Shown here in pieces: positions 10,272 through 19,031 of a DNA stretch of 64,000 nt. The stretch comes from Serratia silvae. Lineage in GTDB: Bacteria; Pseudomonadota; Gammaproteobacteria; Enterobacterales; Enterobacteriaceae. A program made the translations under genes and the position numbers. How positions within the stretch are numbered: position 1 is the stretch's first letter; each line of letters starts with the position of its first letter. The notes beneath the pieces are model-generated. The model saw only the letters and a program-made list of their open reading frames with translations, was not told where the DNA came from and made no database searches. The stretch spans positions 248,001-312,000 of the forward strand of contig NZ_JAGQDC010000002.1 in the NCBI RefSeq assembly GCF_023282985.1, written 5' to 3'.

Positions 10272-11753
10272 ATGGCTCAGCAGGATATAAAAACAGCGGG
10301 GCAGCAAGCACCCGGATTACGCCGCGAGCTGAAAGCGCGGCATTTAACCATGATTGCCATTGGCGGTTCCATCGGTACCGGCCTGTTTGTTGCCTCTGGC
10401 GCAACGGTTTCCCAGGCAGGCCCAGGTGGCGCACTACTCTCCTATGCATTGATTGGTCTGATGGTGTATTTCCTGATGACCAGCCTAGGTGAGCTGGCGG
10501 CGTTTATGCCTGTTTCAGGTTCGTTTTCCACCTATGGTGCCAAGTATGTTGAAGAGGGCTTCGGCTTTGCGCTGGGTTGGAACTACTGGTACAACTGGGC
10601 GGTAACCATTGCGGTCGACCTGGTGGCGTCACAGTTGGTGATGAACTACTGGTTCCCAGACACGCCGGGCTGGATCTGGAGCGCCCTGTTCCTTGGCCTG
10701 ATGTTCTTGCTTAACTACATCTCGGTCAAAGGATTCGGTGAAGCGGAGTACTGGTTCTCGCTGATTAAGGTGAGCACGGTAATTATCTTTATCGGCCTTG
10801 GTGTACTGATGATTTTCGGCATCTTGAAGGGCGGTGAGAATGCCGGTTGGCACAACTGGACGATCGGCGATGCGCCGTTTGCCGGAGGCTTCTCAGCCAT
10901 GATCGGCGTGGCTATGATCGTCGGCTTCTCGTTCCAGGGCACCGAGCTGATCGGTATCGCGGCGGGTGAGTCGGAAGATCCGGGCAAGAACATTCCGCGC
11001 GCGGTGCGTCAGGTGTTCTGGCGTATTTTGCTGTTCTATATCTTCGCGATCCTGATCATCAGCCTGATCATTCCTTATACCGATCCAAGCCTGTTGCGCA
11101 ATGACGTGAAAGACATCAGCGTCAGCCCGTTCACGCTGGTATTCGAACATGCTGGCCTGCTCTCTGCGGCGGCGGTGATGAACGCGGTGATCCTGACTGC
11201 GGTACTCTCTGCGGGTAACTCCGGGATGTATGCTTCAACCCGTATGCTGTTCACGCTGGCTTCGGAAGGTAAGGCACCACGCATTTTCGCCAAACTGTCA
11301 AAAGGCGGTGTGCCGCGTAATGCGCTGTATGCCACCACCGTCGTAGCGGCGCTGTGCTTCCTTAGCTCGATGTTTGGTAATCAGTCCGTTTATCTGTGGC
11401 TGCTCAATACCTCGGGTATGACCGGCTTTATCGCCTGGTTGGGGATCGCCATCAGCCACTACCGTTTCCGTCGCGGCTATATCATGCAAGGGAACAGCCT
11501 GAGCGATCTGCCTTATCAATCCGGTTTCTTCCCGTTGGGGCCAATGTTTGCCTTCGTGCTGTGCTTGATCATCACGCTTGGGCAGAACTATCAGGCCTTC
11601 CTGGCAGATCGTATTGACTGGTACGGTGTGACGGCAACCTATATCGGTATTCCACTGTTCCTGATTATCTGGTTCGGCTATAAGCTGACGCGCGGCACCA
11701 AAGTGGTGAAGTACAGCGAAATGGAATTCCCGAAGTGGAACCCTGATAAGTAA
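10272..11753 (+). CDS. lysP: Lysine-specific permease
   Basis: APC-superfamily inner-membrane permease of 493 residues with about twelve transmembrane segments; imports L-lysine with protons and in E. coli also inhibits CadC. The N-terminus has the family signature LKARHLTMIAIGGSIGTGLF and the mid-part GFSFQGTELIGIAAGESEDP. Length and order after yeiE match E. coli lysP (489). The 134 bp leader shows no lysine riboswitch that I can recognise. A perfect hairpin follows the stop. Confidence 0.95.
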   Translation: MAQQDIKTAGQQAPGLRRELKARHLTMIAIGGSIGTGLFVASGATVSQAGPGGALLSYALIGLMVYFLMTSLGELAAFMPVSGSFSTYGAKYVEEGFGFALGWNYWYNWAVTIAVDLVASQLVMNYWFPDTPGWIWSALFLGLMFLLNYISVKGFGEAEYWFSLIKVSTVIIFIGLGVLMIFGILKGGENAGWHNWTIGDAPFAGGFSAMIGVAMIVGFSFQGTELIGIAAGESEDPGKNIPRAVRQVFWRILLFYIFAILIISLIIPYTDPSLLRNDVKDISVSPFTLVFEHAGLLSAAAVMNAVILTAVLSAGNSGMYASTRMLFTLASEGKAPRIFAKLSKGGVPRNALYATTVVAALCFLSSMFGNQSVYLWLLNTSGMTGFIAWLGIAISHYRFRRGYIMQGNSLSDLPYQSGFFPLGPMFAFVLCLIITLGQNYQAFLADRIDWYGVTATYIGIPLFLIIWFGYKLTRGTKVVKYSEMEFPKWNPDK

Positions 11754-11768
11754 GCGATTAGCTCTGGA

Positions 11769-11795
11769 CGCGGCGGGTTACCGCCGCGTTATCTC
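11769..11795 (+). terminator. Hairpin after lysP, weak terminator
   Basis: Perfect 8-10 bp stem CGCGGCGG-GTTA-CCGCCGCG directly after lysP. It is followed by TTATCTCC rather than a strong T run, so termination may be inefficient or factor-assisted. Confidence 0.5.
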
Positions 11796-11826
11796 CCCCC
11801 TCAAAAATCCCCCCAGCTAAACGCCA

Positions 11827-11859
11827 ACTAAAAAAAGGGCCGCACGATGGCAGCCCCTT
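11827..11859 (-). terminator. Probable intrinsic terminator of cirA
   Basis: On the minus strand, a GC-rich imperfect hairpin (GGGGCTGCCATC-GTGCGGCCC) is followed by a run of seven T residues, 20-50 bp after the cirA stop. Confidence 0.65.
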
Positions 11860-11880
11860 GATACAAACTATGTTTGGCAA

Positions 11881-13866
11881 TCAGAAGTTGTAAGTCAGAC
11901 CCACGGTATAACGACGGCCATCCAGCGTGGTGTTGAAGTGTTCGTAATCCACGGTTTTATCCAGAATGTTGTAAACCCCACCGCTGAGCTGCAGGTTTTT
12001 AAGCGCCTGGTAACTCACCCCGGCATCAACAAAGGTATAGGATGGTGTGCTGACCGCCATTGAGGTTCGGCTCAGGTATTCCGAGGTTTCGCTGCGGAAG
12101 TTAACACGTGACCACAGGCCGAGATCCTCAGTAGCTTGCCAATCCAGCACGCCATTGATCATGTGCTTCGGCATCTTGTTCAGCGCCTTGCCCTGGAACT
12201 CACCGCTCTTCTGTTCAGACTCGGTAAAGGTGTAGTTGGTGCTCAGCTTCCAGTCTTCGGTGATCTGCCAACCGGTGGTGACTTCGATACCGCGCATATT
12301 GGCTTTATCCACGTTGACGCGGTCGCTGACGAAATCATAGTGCTCGTCGCCGATGGTGCAGGCTGGATCGCTTGAACTGTTGCAGCGGCGAACCTCGGTG
12401 ATCTTGTCTTTGAAATCGGTGTTGTACAGGGTGATACCCGCGTTCAGCCCCTCCTGGTTATCCCACAGGATGCCGACCTCTTCACTGATGCTTTTCTCTG
12501 GTTTCAGATTCGGGTTACCCACGATGATGCCATTGGTCACGCCACCGCCGGTGATCTGACCCCAGTTGGCAGACGATTGACGCAGGTCTGGCGAGCGGTA
12601 GCCTGCAGACACCCCGCCTTTCACGGTCCACATCTCCGTCAGGTGCCATACGCCGTACATGCGTGGCGTCCAGTGGCTGCCGTAGTTCTGATCGCGATCC
12701 ATACGGATCCCGGTGGTCAGGCTAAAATCGTTGGTCAGTGCCCATTCATCTTCGGCGAACAGCGCCCAGCTCCAACGGGTCAACTGGTCCAGACCGTCGG
12801 CCGCCTCAAGCTGGTTGCCACCGTCACTCAGCTTCTCGTAGCGATATTGCCCGCCGAGGTTCAGCATGTGTGAGCCGAGGTCAAACTGGGTCTGGGTATT
12901 GAAGATGGTGTTGTACATCTTCATGTCGCGCCCTGGGTTATTGGTCTCTTCCCGCTGAATGTAGCTGGTGCTGTTACCAAAGTCGTAATAGCCGTTATGC
13001 GTGATGGAGTAGTTATTACGGGTATACAGGTTGTCGCTGGAGGAGTTTGGCTTACAGACGCCTTTGCGGCAGTTTTCTGATGCTACCGATTTACCCGGCG
13101 TGCTGTTACGATCTTGCAGGGAACGGCCGATTTCGAAATCAAAATCGTTCTTCTCATCCGGCGTCAGGTTGAATACCGCGGTGCCACTGCGCATCCGCTG
13201 TTCGTTGAAGCCATTGGTGAGGTGATCTTCCCCACGATGGGAGAACAGACCATTTACCCGCAGGCCAAGTAGACCATCGATCAGCGGGCCAGAGGCGTAG
13301 GCGTTGGTCTGGTAGATATCACCGGAATCCCGGTCTTCCTGAATGGTGGCATCGCCTTGCAGGGAGCCAACCCAGTCTTTAGTGGTGGAGGTTTTGCGCG
13401 TGATAATGTTGATTACCCCGCCCATGGCATCGGAGCCATAGAGTGAAGACATTGGCCCGCGCACCACTTCAATGCGTTCGATTGCCTGCAATGGCGGCAA
13501 CCAACCTTGTTCGATACCGGCGTTATCGTTGTTAGGGCGAGTGCCACGCGTATCGACACGTTTACCGTCGATCAGGATCAGCGTGTATTTGGAGGACATC
13601 CCACGAATGCTGATATCGCTGCTGCTGGCACCGCCGGTTACCACTACGCCCGGCACGTCTTTCAACGCATCGGTGACGTCACGATAGGCGCGGGTTTCCA
13701 ACTGTTGGCGTGGGATCACCGAAATGGTGGCCGGCGAGTCTTGAATTCTCTGCTGGAAACCGGAGGCGGTGACCACCATGGTATCTGCAGTTTGTGCCAG
13801 AGCGCTGCCGCTGGCGAGTGATGCGAGGATTAACGCGATTAAAGTGTTATAGCTTGGCTTTTCCAT
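11881..13866 (-). CDS. cirA: TonB-dependent catecholate siderophore receptor
   Basis: Outer-membrane receptor of 661 residues that takes up ferric catechols (dihydroxybenzoylserine-type breakdown products) and in E. coli also serves as colicin I receptor. It has a signal peptide ending near SGSALAQ, a TonB box ADTMVVTAS close to the mature N-terminus, a plug domain (about residues 45-150, with VRGPMSSLYGSDAMGGVINI), and a long beta-barrel ending in the outer-membrane signature YTVGLTYNF. E. coli CirA is 663 residues and also follows lysP. A Fur-box-like palindrome lies about 150 bp upstream, so iron repression is expected. Confidence 0.95.
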   Translation of the reverse strand: MEKPSYNTLIALILASLASGSALAQTADTMVVTASGFQQRIQDSPATISVIPRQQLETRAYRDVTDALKDVPGVVVTGGASSSDISIRGMSSKYTLILIDGKRVDTRGTRPNNDNAGIEQGWLPPLQAIERIEVVRGPMSSLYGSDAMGGVINIITRKTSTTKDWVGSLQGDATIQEDRDSGDIYQTNAYASGPLIDGLLGLRVNGLFSHRGEDHLTNGFNEQRMRSGTAVFNLTPDEKNDFDFEIGRSLQDRNSTPGKSVASENCRKGVCKPNSSSDNLYTRNNYSITHNGYYDFGNSTSYIQREETNNPGRDMKMYNTIFNTQTQFDLGSHMLNLGGQYRYEKLSDGGNQLEAADGLDQLTRWSWALFAEDEWALTNDFSLTTGIRMDRDQNYGSHWTPRMYGVWHLTEMWTVKGGVSAGYRSPDLRQSSANWGQITGGGVTNGIIVGNPNLKPEKSISEEVGILWDNQEGLNAGITLYNTDFKDKITEVRRCNSSSDPACTIGDEHYDFVSDRVNVDKANMRGIEVTTGWQITEDWKLSTNYTFTESEQKSGEFQGKALNKMPKHMINGVLDWQATEDLGLWSRVNFRSETSEYLSRTSMAVSTPSYTFVDAGVSYQALKNLQLSGGVYNILDKTVDYEHFNTTLDGRRYTVGLTYNF

Positions 13867-14011
13867 TGGTTAAATATTCCCGTCCCGAGGTCACAGGTTT
13901 TCCTGTTAGTTATTTGATTTAAAAGAATATGTTTTCACGCTGCCGCGAGAATTTCCGTTTCATCAACAAAGCGTCAGGCCATTGTAAGGAAATTCATCGA
14001 AATGTAAATGC

Positions 14012-14032
14012 AAATGATAACTCGTATCATTT
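14012..14032. promoter_or_regulatory. Fur box upstream of cirA
   Basis: Palindrome AAATGATAA-CTC-GTATCATTT, matching the Fur consensus of interrupted GATAAT repeats. It sits in the cirA promoter region and explains the expected iron repression. Confidence 0.75.
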
Positions 14033-14080
14033 GTATATTTGATCAGTAATTTGTTGAAACTAGAGGAGGGGTATAGCACC

Positions 14081-14103
14081 CGGCGCAGCGCAGTGCTGCG
14101 CCG
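14081..14103. repeat. Palindrome after the ABC permease gene
   Basis: CGGCGCAGCGCAGTGCTGCGCCG just beyond the permease stop. It has no T run on either side and resembles the short GGCGC-GCATGC-GCGCC palindromes found elsewhere in the window, so it is more likely a REP-like repeat or Rho-type stop than a classical terminator. Confidence 0.5.
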
Positions 14104-14109
14104 AGGTGA

Positions 14110-15105
14110 TCAGCGTTTCTGGATGTAGGTGATCGCCAGTGCCAATGCCAGCACCAGCCCTTTAATGATATCCATGGCGTAGTAGGGCACAGAGAGCATC
14201 ACCAGGCCGTTTTGCAACACGCCCAGGATAATCGCGCCAACCAGGGTACCCAGAGCGTTCGGCTTTCCGGAGCCAGCCAAGGAGAAGCCGATATAGGCCG
14301 CCGCCACCGCATCCATCAGGTAACCGCCCCCGGCGTTAACCTGTGAGGAACCGATACGTGACGCCAGCAAAATACCGCCAAGGCCCGCCAGCAGGGAGGA
14401 AAGCACGTATGCGGTAACCCTGTAACGTACTGTGCGAATGCCGGAAAGCCGGGCGGCCTCCGGGTTACCGCCAATGGCATACATTCGGCGGCCATGCTTG
14501 GTCAACGACAGGAAAAGCTGCATGACCACCGTCACCACCAGCATAATCAGTACGATCACCGGCACTTGTCCCAGTGTGGAGAACACCTCTGGGATCACGC
14601 CTTCGGCCATGTCGCCGTTTGGCAGCACCATATTCTGGGTGATGGAGCCGCCGTAGCTGTAGGTCATGGCTACGCCCTGGATAACAAACAGGCTGGCGAG
14701 CGTGGCGAGCATATCGGGGATTTTCAGCACTACGATCAAAAAGGCATTGAACAGGCCGACTAACGTACACAGCAGCAGCGTCAGCACGATGGCGCCGGTA
14801 GTGCCGAAGCCGTACCAGGCAAATAACGAGATCACCAACGCATTAGCTAATGAAGCCGTTGAGCCAACGGAGAGATCGAAACCACCTACCGAGAGTGAAA
14901 TCGACACGCCAATGGCAATCACCGTCACGATGGCGATCGAGCGCAGAATGTTGATGATGTTGTTGGCATCGAGGAAATTGTCGGAAGCCAGGCCAAACAG
15001 CGTGATCAGTGCGACAACGGTGAGCAACATCCCCCATTTATACAAAAACTCAAACAGCTGGTGGCGCCAGGGCAGAACGCTTTTCAGGGATAATTCTTTA
15101 CTCAC
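14110..15105 (-). CDS. Ribose/sugar-type ABC transporter permease
   Basis: Inner-membrane permease of 331 residues in the RbsC/XylH/YjfF family (BPD_transp_2). Roughly eight hydrophobic segments are visible, with family motifs SVGGFDLSVGSTASLANA near residue 70 and GRRMYAIGGNPEAARLSGI near residue 205. It overlaps the ATPase gene by 4 bp and so is its partner. The usual third component, a periplasmic sugar-binding protein, is not beside it. The gene pair lies downstream of puuB on the same strand, so the substrate could be a sugar or another small molecule; this cannot be decided from sequence. Confidence 0.88.
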   Translation of the reverse strand: MSKELSLKSVLPWRHQLFEFLYKWGMLLTVVALITLFGLASDNFLDANNIINILRSIAIVTVIAIGVSISLSVGGFDLSVGSTASLANALVISLFAWYGFGTTGAIVLTLLLCTLVGLFNAFLIVVLKIPDMLATLASLFVIQGVAMTYSYGGSITQNMVLPNGDMAEGVIPEVFSTLGQVPVIVLIMLVVTVVMQLFLSLTKHGRRMYAIGGNPEAARLSGIRTVRYRVTAYVLSSLLAGLGGILLASRIGSSQVNAGGGYLMDAVAAAYIGFSLAGSGKPNALGTLVGAIILGVLQNGLVMLSVPYYAMDIIKGLVLALALAITYIQKR

Positions 15106-16613
15106 GCAGGAGTTCCTCCGGTGGAATAGAGTAACAGGGTTTCTTCATCAATATCGGCGGCGTTCAGTTCCGCCACCACGCGGCCATCCCACAGCACGCA
15201 GATGCGATCGCACAGGCCCACCAGCTCGGAAAACTCGCCGGAAGCATAGATAATGCCTTTGCCATCACGTGCCAAACCGTCAATCAGCCGGAACAGATCC
15301 TGTTTGGCTTTGATATCTACGCCTTTGGTGGGTTCGTCAAAGATCAGCACATCGGCGTTGCCACGTAACCATTTGCCGATCGCCACTTTTTGCTGATTGC
15401 CGCCAGACAGGCGCGCCAGCTTTTGCTGTGGGCCGGAGGCCCGTACGCCGAGTCGTTGCATGATCTCAAGCGCCCAGCGCAGTTCCTGGCGGCGGCTGAA
15501 CAGGCTCCAGCGGGAGAAGCTGTCATCGGCGCTGACGCTCAGGTTCATCGGGATGGCTTCGTTGATAAAAATGCCTTCCTTGCGGCGCTCTTCCGGCACC
15601 AGCGCCAGGCCTTGCTCTACCGAGAGATGCGGTGAGTGCGGTGCCCAGGGTTTGCCGTGCAACTCTCCCCGCGTCGATTTGCTGGGGGTTGCGCCAAACA
15701 ACGCTTTACAAAGCTCGGTCTTACCTGCGCCCGCCAGCCCGGCAATGCCGAGGATTTCCCCCTGATGCAGGGTTAACGAAACGTCACGCAGTTTATGGCG
15801 ATCGTGCAATCCCTCTACCCGCAGCAACGGGCGCGAGCCGTGTGGTGGGCGGGAGGCAGGGAAGATGTCGTCCAGCGAATGGCCAAGCATTTTCTCGACG
15901 ATCTGTTCACCGCTAAGGCCTTGCATGCTGCCTTCACTGGCATGACGACCATCGCGCAGTACCGTCAGATGGTCGCAGACGGTTTTCAATTCGTGGATGC
16001 GGTGGGAAATAAACACGATGCCGATACCTTCGGCGCGCAGGCGGCGCACGATGTGGAACAGGCGCTCGCTCTCGGTACTGTCCAGCGGAGCCGTCGGCTC
16101 ATCAAGCACAAGAAAACGGCAGCGGTGGGATAGCGCCCGTGCCAGCAGCACCTGCTGTTTCTCCGCCAACGTACAGGCTTCCAGGCGTTGGCGTGGGTTG
16201 ATATTCAACCCAAGCTGCTGCAACAGCGTGGCGGCCTGGCGGTGCAACTTCCGCCAGTTCAGCAGATGGCCCGGCTGATTGAGCCAGTCCAGCATGATGT
16301 TTTCCGCGACGGTAAGCGTGGGGATCAGCGCCACATCCACCTCCTGCTGCACAACCTGGATCCCGTGCTGGCGTGCCTGTAGTGGTGAATGAATATCGAC
16401 CTTTTGGCCGTCGATAAAAATTTCACCCTGGTAATGGCTATGCGCGCCGGAGAGAATTCCCATCAGCGTGGATTTGCCCGCGCCGTTGGCCCCCACCAGC
16501 GCATGGGTCGAACCACCTTGCAGGGTGAAATCGACGTTTTGCAGTGCGTTGAACCCGGCAAAGGCGATGGAGATATTGCGCATCTCCAGGCGTGAAGCGG
16601 TATTGGTCGGCAT
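15102..16613 (-). CDS. Ribose/sugar-type ABC transporter ATPase (two nucleotide-binding domains)
   Basis: RbsA/MglA-type protein of 503 residues with two fused ABC domains. The first has Walker A GANGAGKST at residues 41-49 and Walker B LVLDEPTAPLD. The second has Walker A GLAGAGKTE, signature LSGGNQQKVAIGKWL and Walker B VLIFDEPTKGVD. It energises import through the overlapping permease. The open frame runs to 16754; I prefer the ATG at 16613 (MPTNTASRLEMRN) because the earlier residues are not family-like, but no strong ribosome site supports any start. A 160 bp gap with a striking palindrome separates it from puuB. Confidence 0.85.
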   Translation of the reverse strand: MPTNTASRLEMRNISIAFAGFNALQNVDFTLQGGSTHALVGANGAGKSTLMGILSGAHSHYQGEIFIDGQKVDIHSPLQARQHGIQVVQQEVDVALIPTLTVAENIMLDWLNQPGHLLNWRKLHRQAATLLQQLGLNINPRQRLEACTLAEKQQVLLARALSHRCRFLVLDEPTAPLDSTESERLFHIVRRLRAEGIGIVFISHRIHELKTVCDHLTVLRDGRHASEGSMQGLSGEQIVEKMLGHSLDDIFPASRPPHGSRPLLRVEGLHDRHKLRDVSLTLHQGEILGIAGLAGAGKTELCKALFGATPSKSTRGELHGKPWAPHSPHLSVEQGLALVPEERRKEGIFINEAIPMNLSVSADDSFSRWSLFSRRQELRWALEIMQRLGVRASGPQQKLARLSGGNQQKVAIGKWLRGNADVLIFDEPTKGVDIKAKQDLFRLIDGLARDGKGIIYASGEFSELVGLCDRICVLWDGRVVAELNAADIDEETLLLYSTGGTPA

Positions 16614-16731
16614 AGTTTGGCTGAAGACGTTGCGCCCCTCGTGTTTCAAATCGCGGCGTGGTGGCGGCAACGTGAAATTCATTTGGATGTATAGACGGCT
16701 AAAGAAACTCTTTTGTAACACGAATTGCCAT

Positions 16732-16748
16732 TTTTGCAACATGCAAAA
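16732..16748. promoter_or_regulatory. Palindromic candidate operator before the ABC genes
   Basis: TTTTGCA-ACA-TGCAAAA, a perfect 7+3+7 palindrome in the 160 bp gap upstream of the ABC ATPase. A related half-site TTTTGTAACA lies about 20 bp nearer the gene. It looks like a binding site for a dimeric repressor; the regulator is unknown. Confidence 0.45.
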
Positions 16749-16775
16749 TGACATAACTCAGATCAAAAGCGGTAT

Positions 16776-18053
16776 TCAGAACCCTAAGCGATCGCGCAAG
16801 GCGTAATAGGCGGCACCTAGGGCGGTAAATGGCACCTGTAAATGGCGGCCACCGAAGAACGGCAGATGGGGTAGTTTGGCAAAAGCATCAAAGCGTTCCG
16901 CATCGCCACGCAGCACTTCGGCAATCAGTTTGCCTGCCAGATGAGTCAAGGTCACACCGTGACCGCTGTCGCCTTGCAGGTAATAGACGTTGTTCTCCAA
17001 CCTGCCAAATTGCGGCATGCGCGACAGGGTCAGCAGGAAATTGCCGGTCCAGCGGTAATCAATGCGCACCTTCTTCAACTGCGGGAAGGTTTTGAGCATC
17101 AAAGGCCGGATCCTGGCGTCGATATCCGCTGGATCCTGTGCGCCATAGACCACGCCACCGCCGTATAACAAGCGGTTGTCGGCCGTCAGGCGGAAGTAAT
17201 CCAGCAGATAGTTGCAGTCTTCGACGCAGTAATTATCCGGCAACAGGGAAAGGGCCATATCCGCAGATAAAGGCTCGGTGGTGATGATTTGTGAGCCGCA
17301 GGGCATGCTCAAGCGGCTGAGGCGTGGTTCTAATTTCTGCCCCAAATAGGCATTGCCCGCCAGGATCACCAAACTGGCGCTGACGGAACCCAGCGCTGTG
17401 TGTAGCTTGTTAGGTTGGCCATAATCGATATGGGTGACTGCTGATTGTTCAAATAGTCGACCGCCATGGCGGCGTACCGCTTCGGCCTCGCCCAGCGCCA
17501 GATTTAACGGATGCAGATGGCCACCGTGGCGATCCAGCAACCCGCCGACATAGCGTTCGCTGGCAACGGTGCGCCGCATGGCTTCCCCGTCGAGCAGTTC
17601 CAGTTGCTGGTGGTCATAACGCTGCCAATGCGCCATTTTTTCTTTTAACGCGCCGAATTGTTTGTTGGTTAAGGCGGCGGAAACCGCGCCGGGGCGATAG
17701 TCACAGGCGATGGCGTAGCGATCTATACGCTGGCGAATAATCTCTGCGCCTTCAAACATCATGCTGCCGAGCATCGCTGCGGTCTGCTGGCCGTAGCGAG
17801 CCTCGATCACATCGATATCGCGGCTGTAAGAGTTGACCACCTGTCCGCCATTGCGCCCGCTAGCTCCCCAACCGATGCGTGCGGCTTCCAGCACCACCAC
17901 GTCGTAACCGGCCTCGGTCAGATGCAGGGCGCTGGAGAGGCCGCTAAAACCGCCACCGACGATGCAGACATCGCAGCGGATAGCCTCGTTCAACTGGGGA
18001 TAAGGAGCGTGGGGGTTGGCGCTGGCGGCATAATAGCTGGCAACATGTTCCAT
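16776..18053 (-). CDS. puuB: Gamma-glutamylputrescine oxidase
   Basis: FAD-dependent amine oxidase (DAO family) of 425 residues that oxidises gamma-glutamylputrescine to the aldehyde with release of ammonia and H2O2. The N-terminus MEHVASYYAASAN matches E. coli PuuB closely and is followed by the dinucleotide-binding motif CIVGGGFSGLSSALHL and the ASGRNGGQVVNSYSRDIDV segment. I chose the ATG at 18053, after a GGAGGAG ribosome site; an adjacent ATG at 18056 is possible. It follows puuR by 23 bp and is probably co-transcribed with it. Confidence 0.94.
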   Translation of the reverse strand: MEHVASYYAASANPHAPYPQLNEAIRCDVCIVGGGFSGLSSALHLTEAGYDVVVLEAARIGWGASGRNGGQVVNSYSRDIDVIEARYGQQTAAMLGSMMFEGAEIIRQRIDRYAIACDYRPGAVSAALTNKQFGALKEKMAHWQRYDHQQLELLDGEAMRRTVASERYVGGLLDRHGGHLHPLNLALGEAEAVRRHGGRLFEQSAVTHIDYGQPNKLHTALGSVSASLVILAGNAYLGQKLEPRLSRLSMPCGSQIITTEPLSADMALSLLPDNYCVEDCNYLLDYFRLTADNRLLYGGGVVYGAQDPADIDARIRPLMLKTFPQLKKVRIDYRWTGNFLLTLSRMPQFGRLENNVYYLQGDSGHGVTLTHLAGKLIAEVLRGDAERFDAFAKLPHLPFFGGRHLQVPFTALGAAYYALRDRLGF

Positions 18054-18076
18054 CATCACTCCTCCGGCGGATCTTG

Positions 18077-18634
18077 TCAGAAGGTGGTTGGGGTATGCGC
18101 GCTGACGATCTTGCAAACGCGCGTTGAGGTATTGCTGAAGCTGTGGGGCATGCCGGTGTTGATGGCATAGCTCTGGCCAGCCGTCAGCAGATAGGTCTGG
18201 CCGTTGACCGTCAGCATGATCTCCCCTTCGAGCAGCGTACCGATCTCTTCGCCCTGATGCTTGATCTTCTCACCGGTGGTGGTGCCCGGTTGATAGGTCT
18301 CCAGCATCATGGCCAGGCTGCGGGTAGGGCTGCCGTTATGCACCAGCTTCATCGAAACGCCTTGGCTGCCGATCTCGATCAGATCGTCCGGCTCGATCAC
18401 CACTTTGGGTTCATCTGGCCGTTCAGGTTCAGCAAAAAATTCAGACAGCGATAGCCCATAGACCTTCAGCAGTTTCTGCAGCGTACTGATGGCAGGGCTG
18501 ACTTTGTCCTGCTCAATGGTGCTGATGGCGCTGTGGGTTAATCCGGACAGTTCGGCGACCCTACGCTGTGACAAACCCAAGTGCTGACGGATCTGCGACA
18601 GGCGCTTGCCTGGTGCCAAGCTGACTTCGCTCAT
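18077..18634 (-). CDS. puuR: Putrescine utilisation repressor PuuR
   Basis: Cytoplasmic repressor of 185 residues, the same length as E. coli PuuR. It has an N-terminal XRE helix-turn-helix (IRQHLGLSQRRVAELSGLTH and following, about residues 15-65) and a C-terminal cupin domain that would sense the ligand (KIKHQGEEIGTLLEGEIMLT). The ATG at 18634 (MSEVSLAPGKRL) fits the family; the longer frame does not. It is divergent from puuA across a 397 bp region and precedes puuB in one operon, suggesting autoregulation and control of puuA/puuP. Confidence 0.94.
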   Translation of the reverse strand: MSEVSLAPGKRLSQIRQHLGLSQRRVAELSGLTHSAISTIEQDKVSPAISTLQKLLKVYGLSLSEFFAEPERPDEPKVVIEPDDLIEIGSQGVSMKLVHNGSPTRSLAMMLETYQPGTTTGEKIKHQGEEIGTLLEGEIMLTVNGQTYLLTAGQSYAINTGMPHSFSNTSTRVCKIVSAHTPTTF

Positions 18635-19031
18635 AGCGGTAGTTCCTTCTGGTAGGAGCGACAGGTTGGGATCACACCCGGAGCCGGGTACCTGTCTGAG
18701 TGATATCGAAACCACATGATATCGGTAGTTGGGTGGCCGTTGTAAAATATATTGCCCATGTTTCCCCCTGGTCTGGCGGAAGAAATTCTGTACCAACAAA
18801 GCGCAAACAACGCCTTTTCGGTCAATATTTTATCAATTTAGCAGTCTCTGGCGAATAATCAAACGCCATTGTAACATTTGCAAACCATTTATGTTAAAGC
18901 TATGTTTCATATTATGGGTGTTATTTTGAGCGCCAGCCTGTGGCGCACTCTACAGAGAAATCAAACCATGTGTTAAGTCAATCGGCAAGCGGATGCGAAG
19001 GCATTCCCAAGAGCACAACGGCAGGTGATGT
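18635..19031. promoter_or_regulatory. Divergent puuR/puuA control region with candidate PuuR sites
   Basis: AT-rich 397 bp gap with no convincing ORF. It holds AAAATATATTGCCCA (18744-18758), which agrees with the E. coli PuuR box AAAATATAATGAACA at most positions, and on the opposite strand a second related stretch, AAAATATTGACC (complement of about 18821-18832). Both are degenerate and are proposed as PuuR operators by position and partial match only. Confidence 0.4.
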
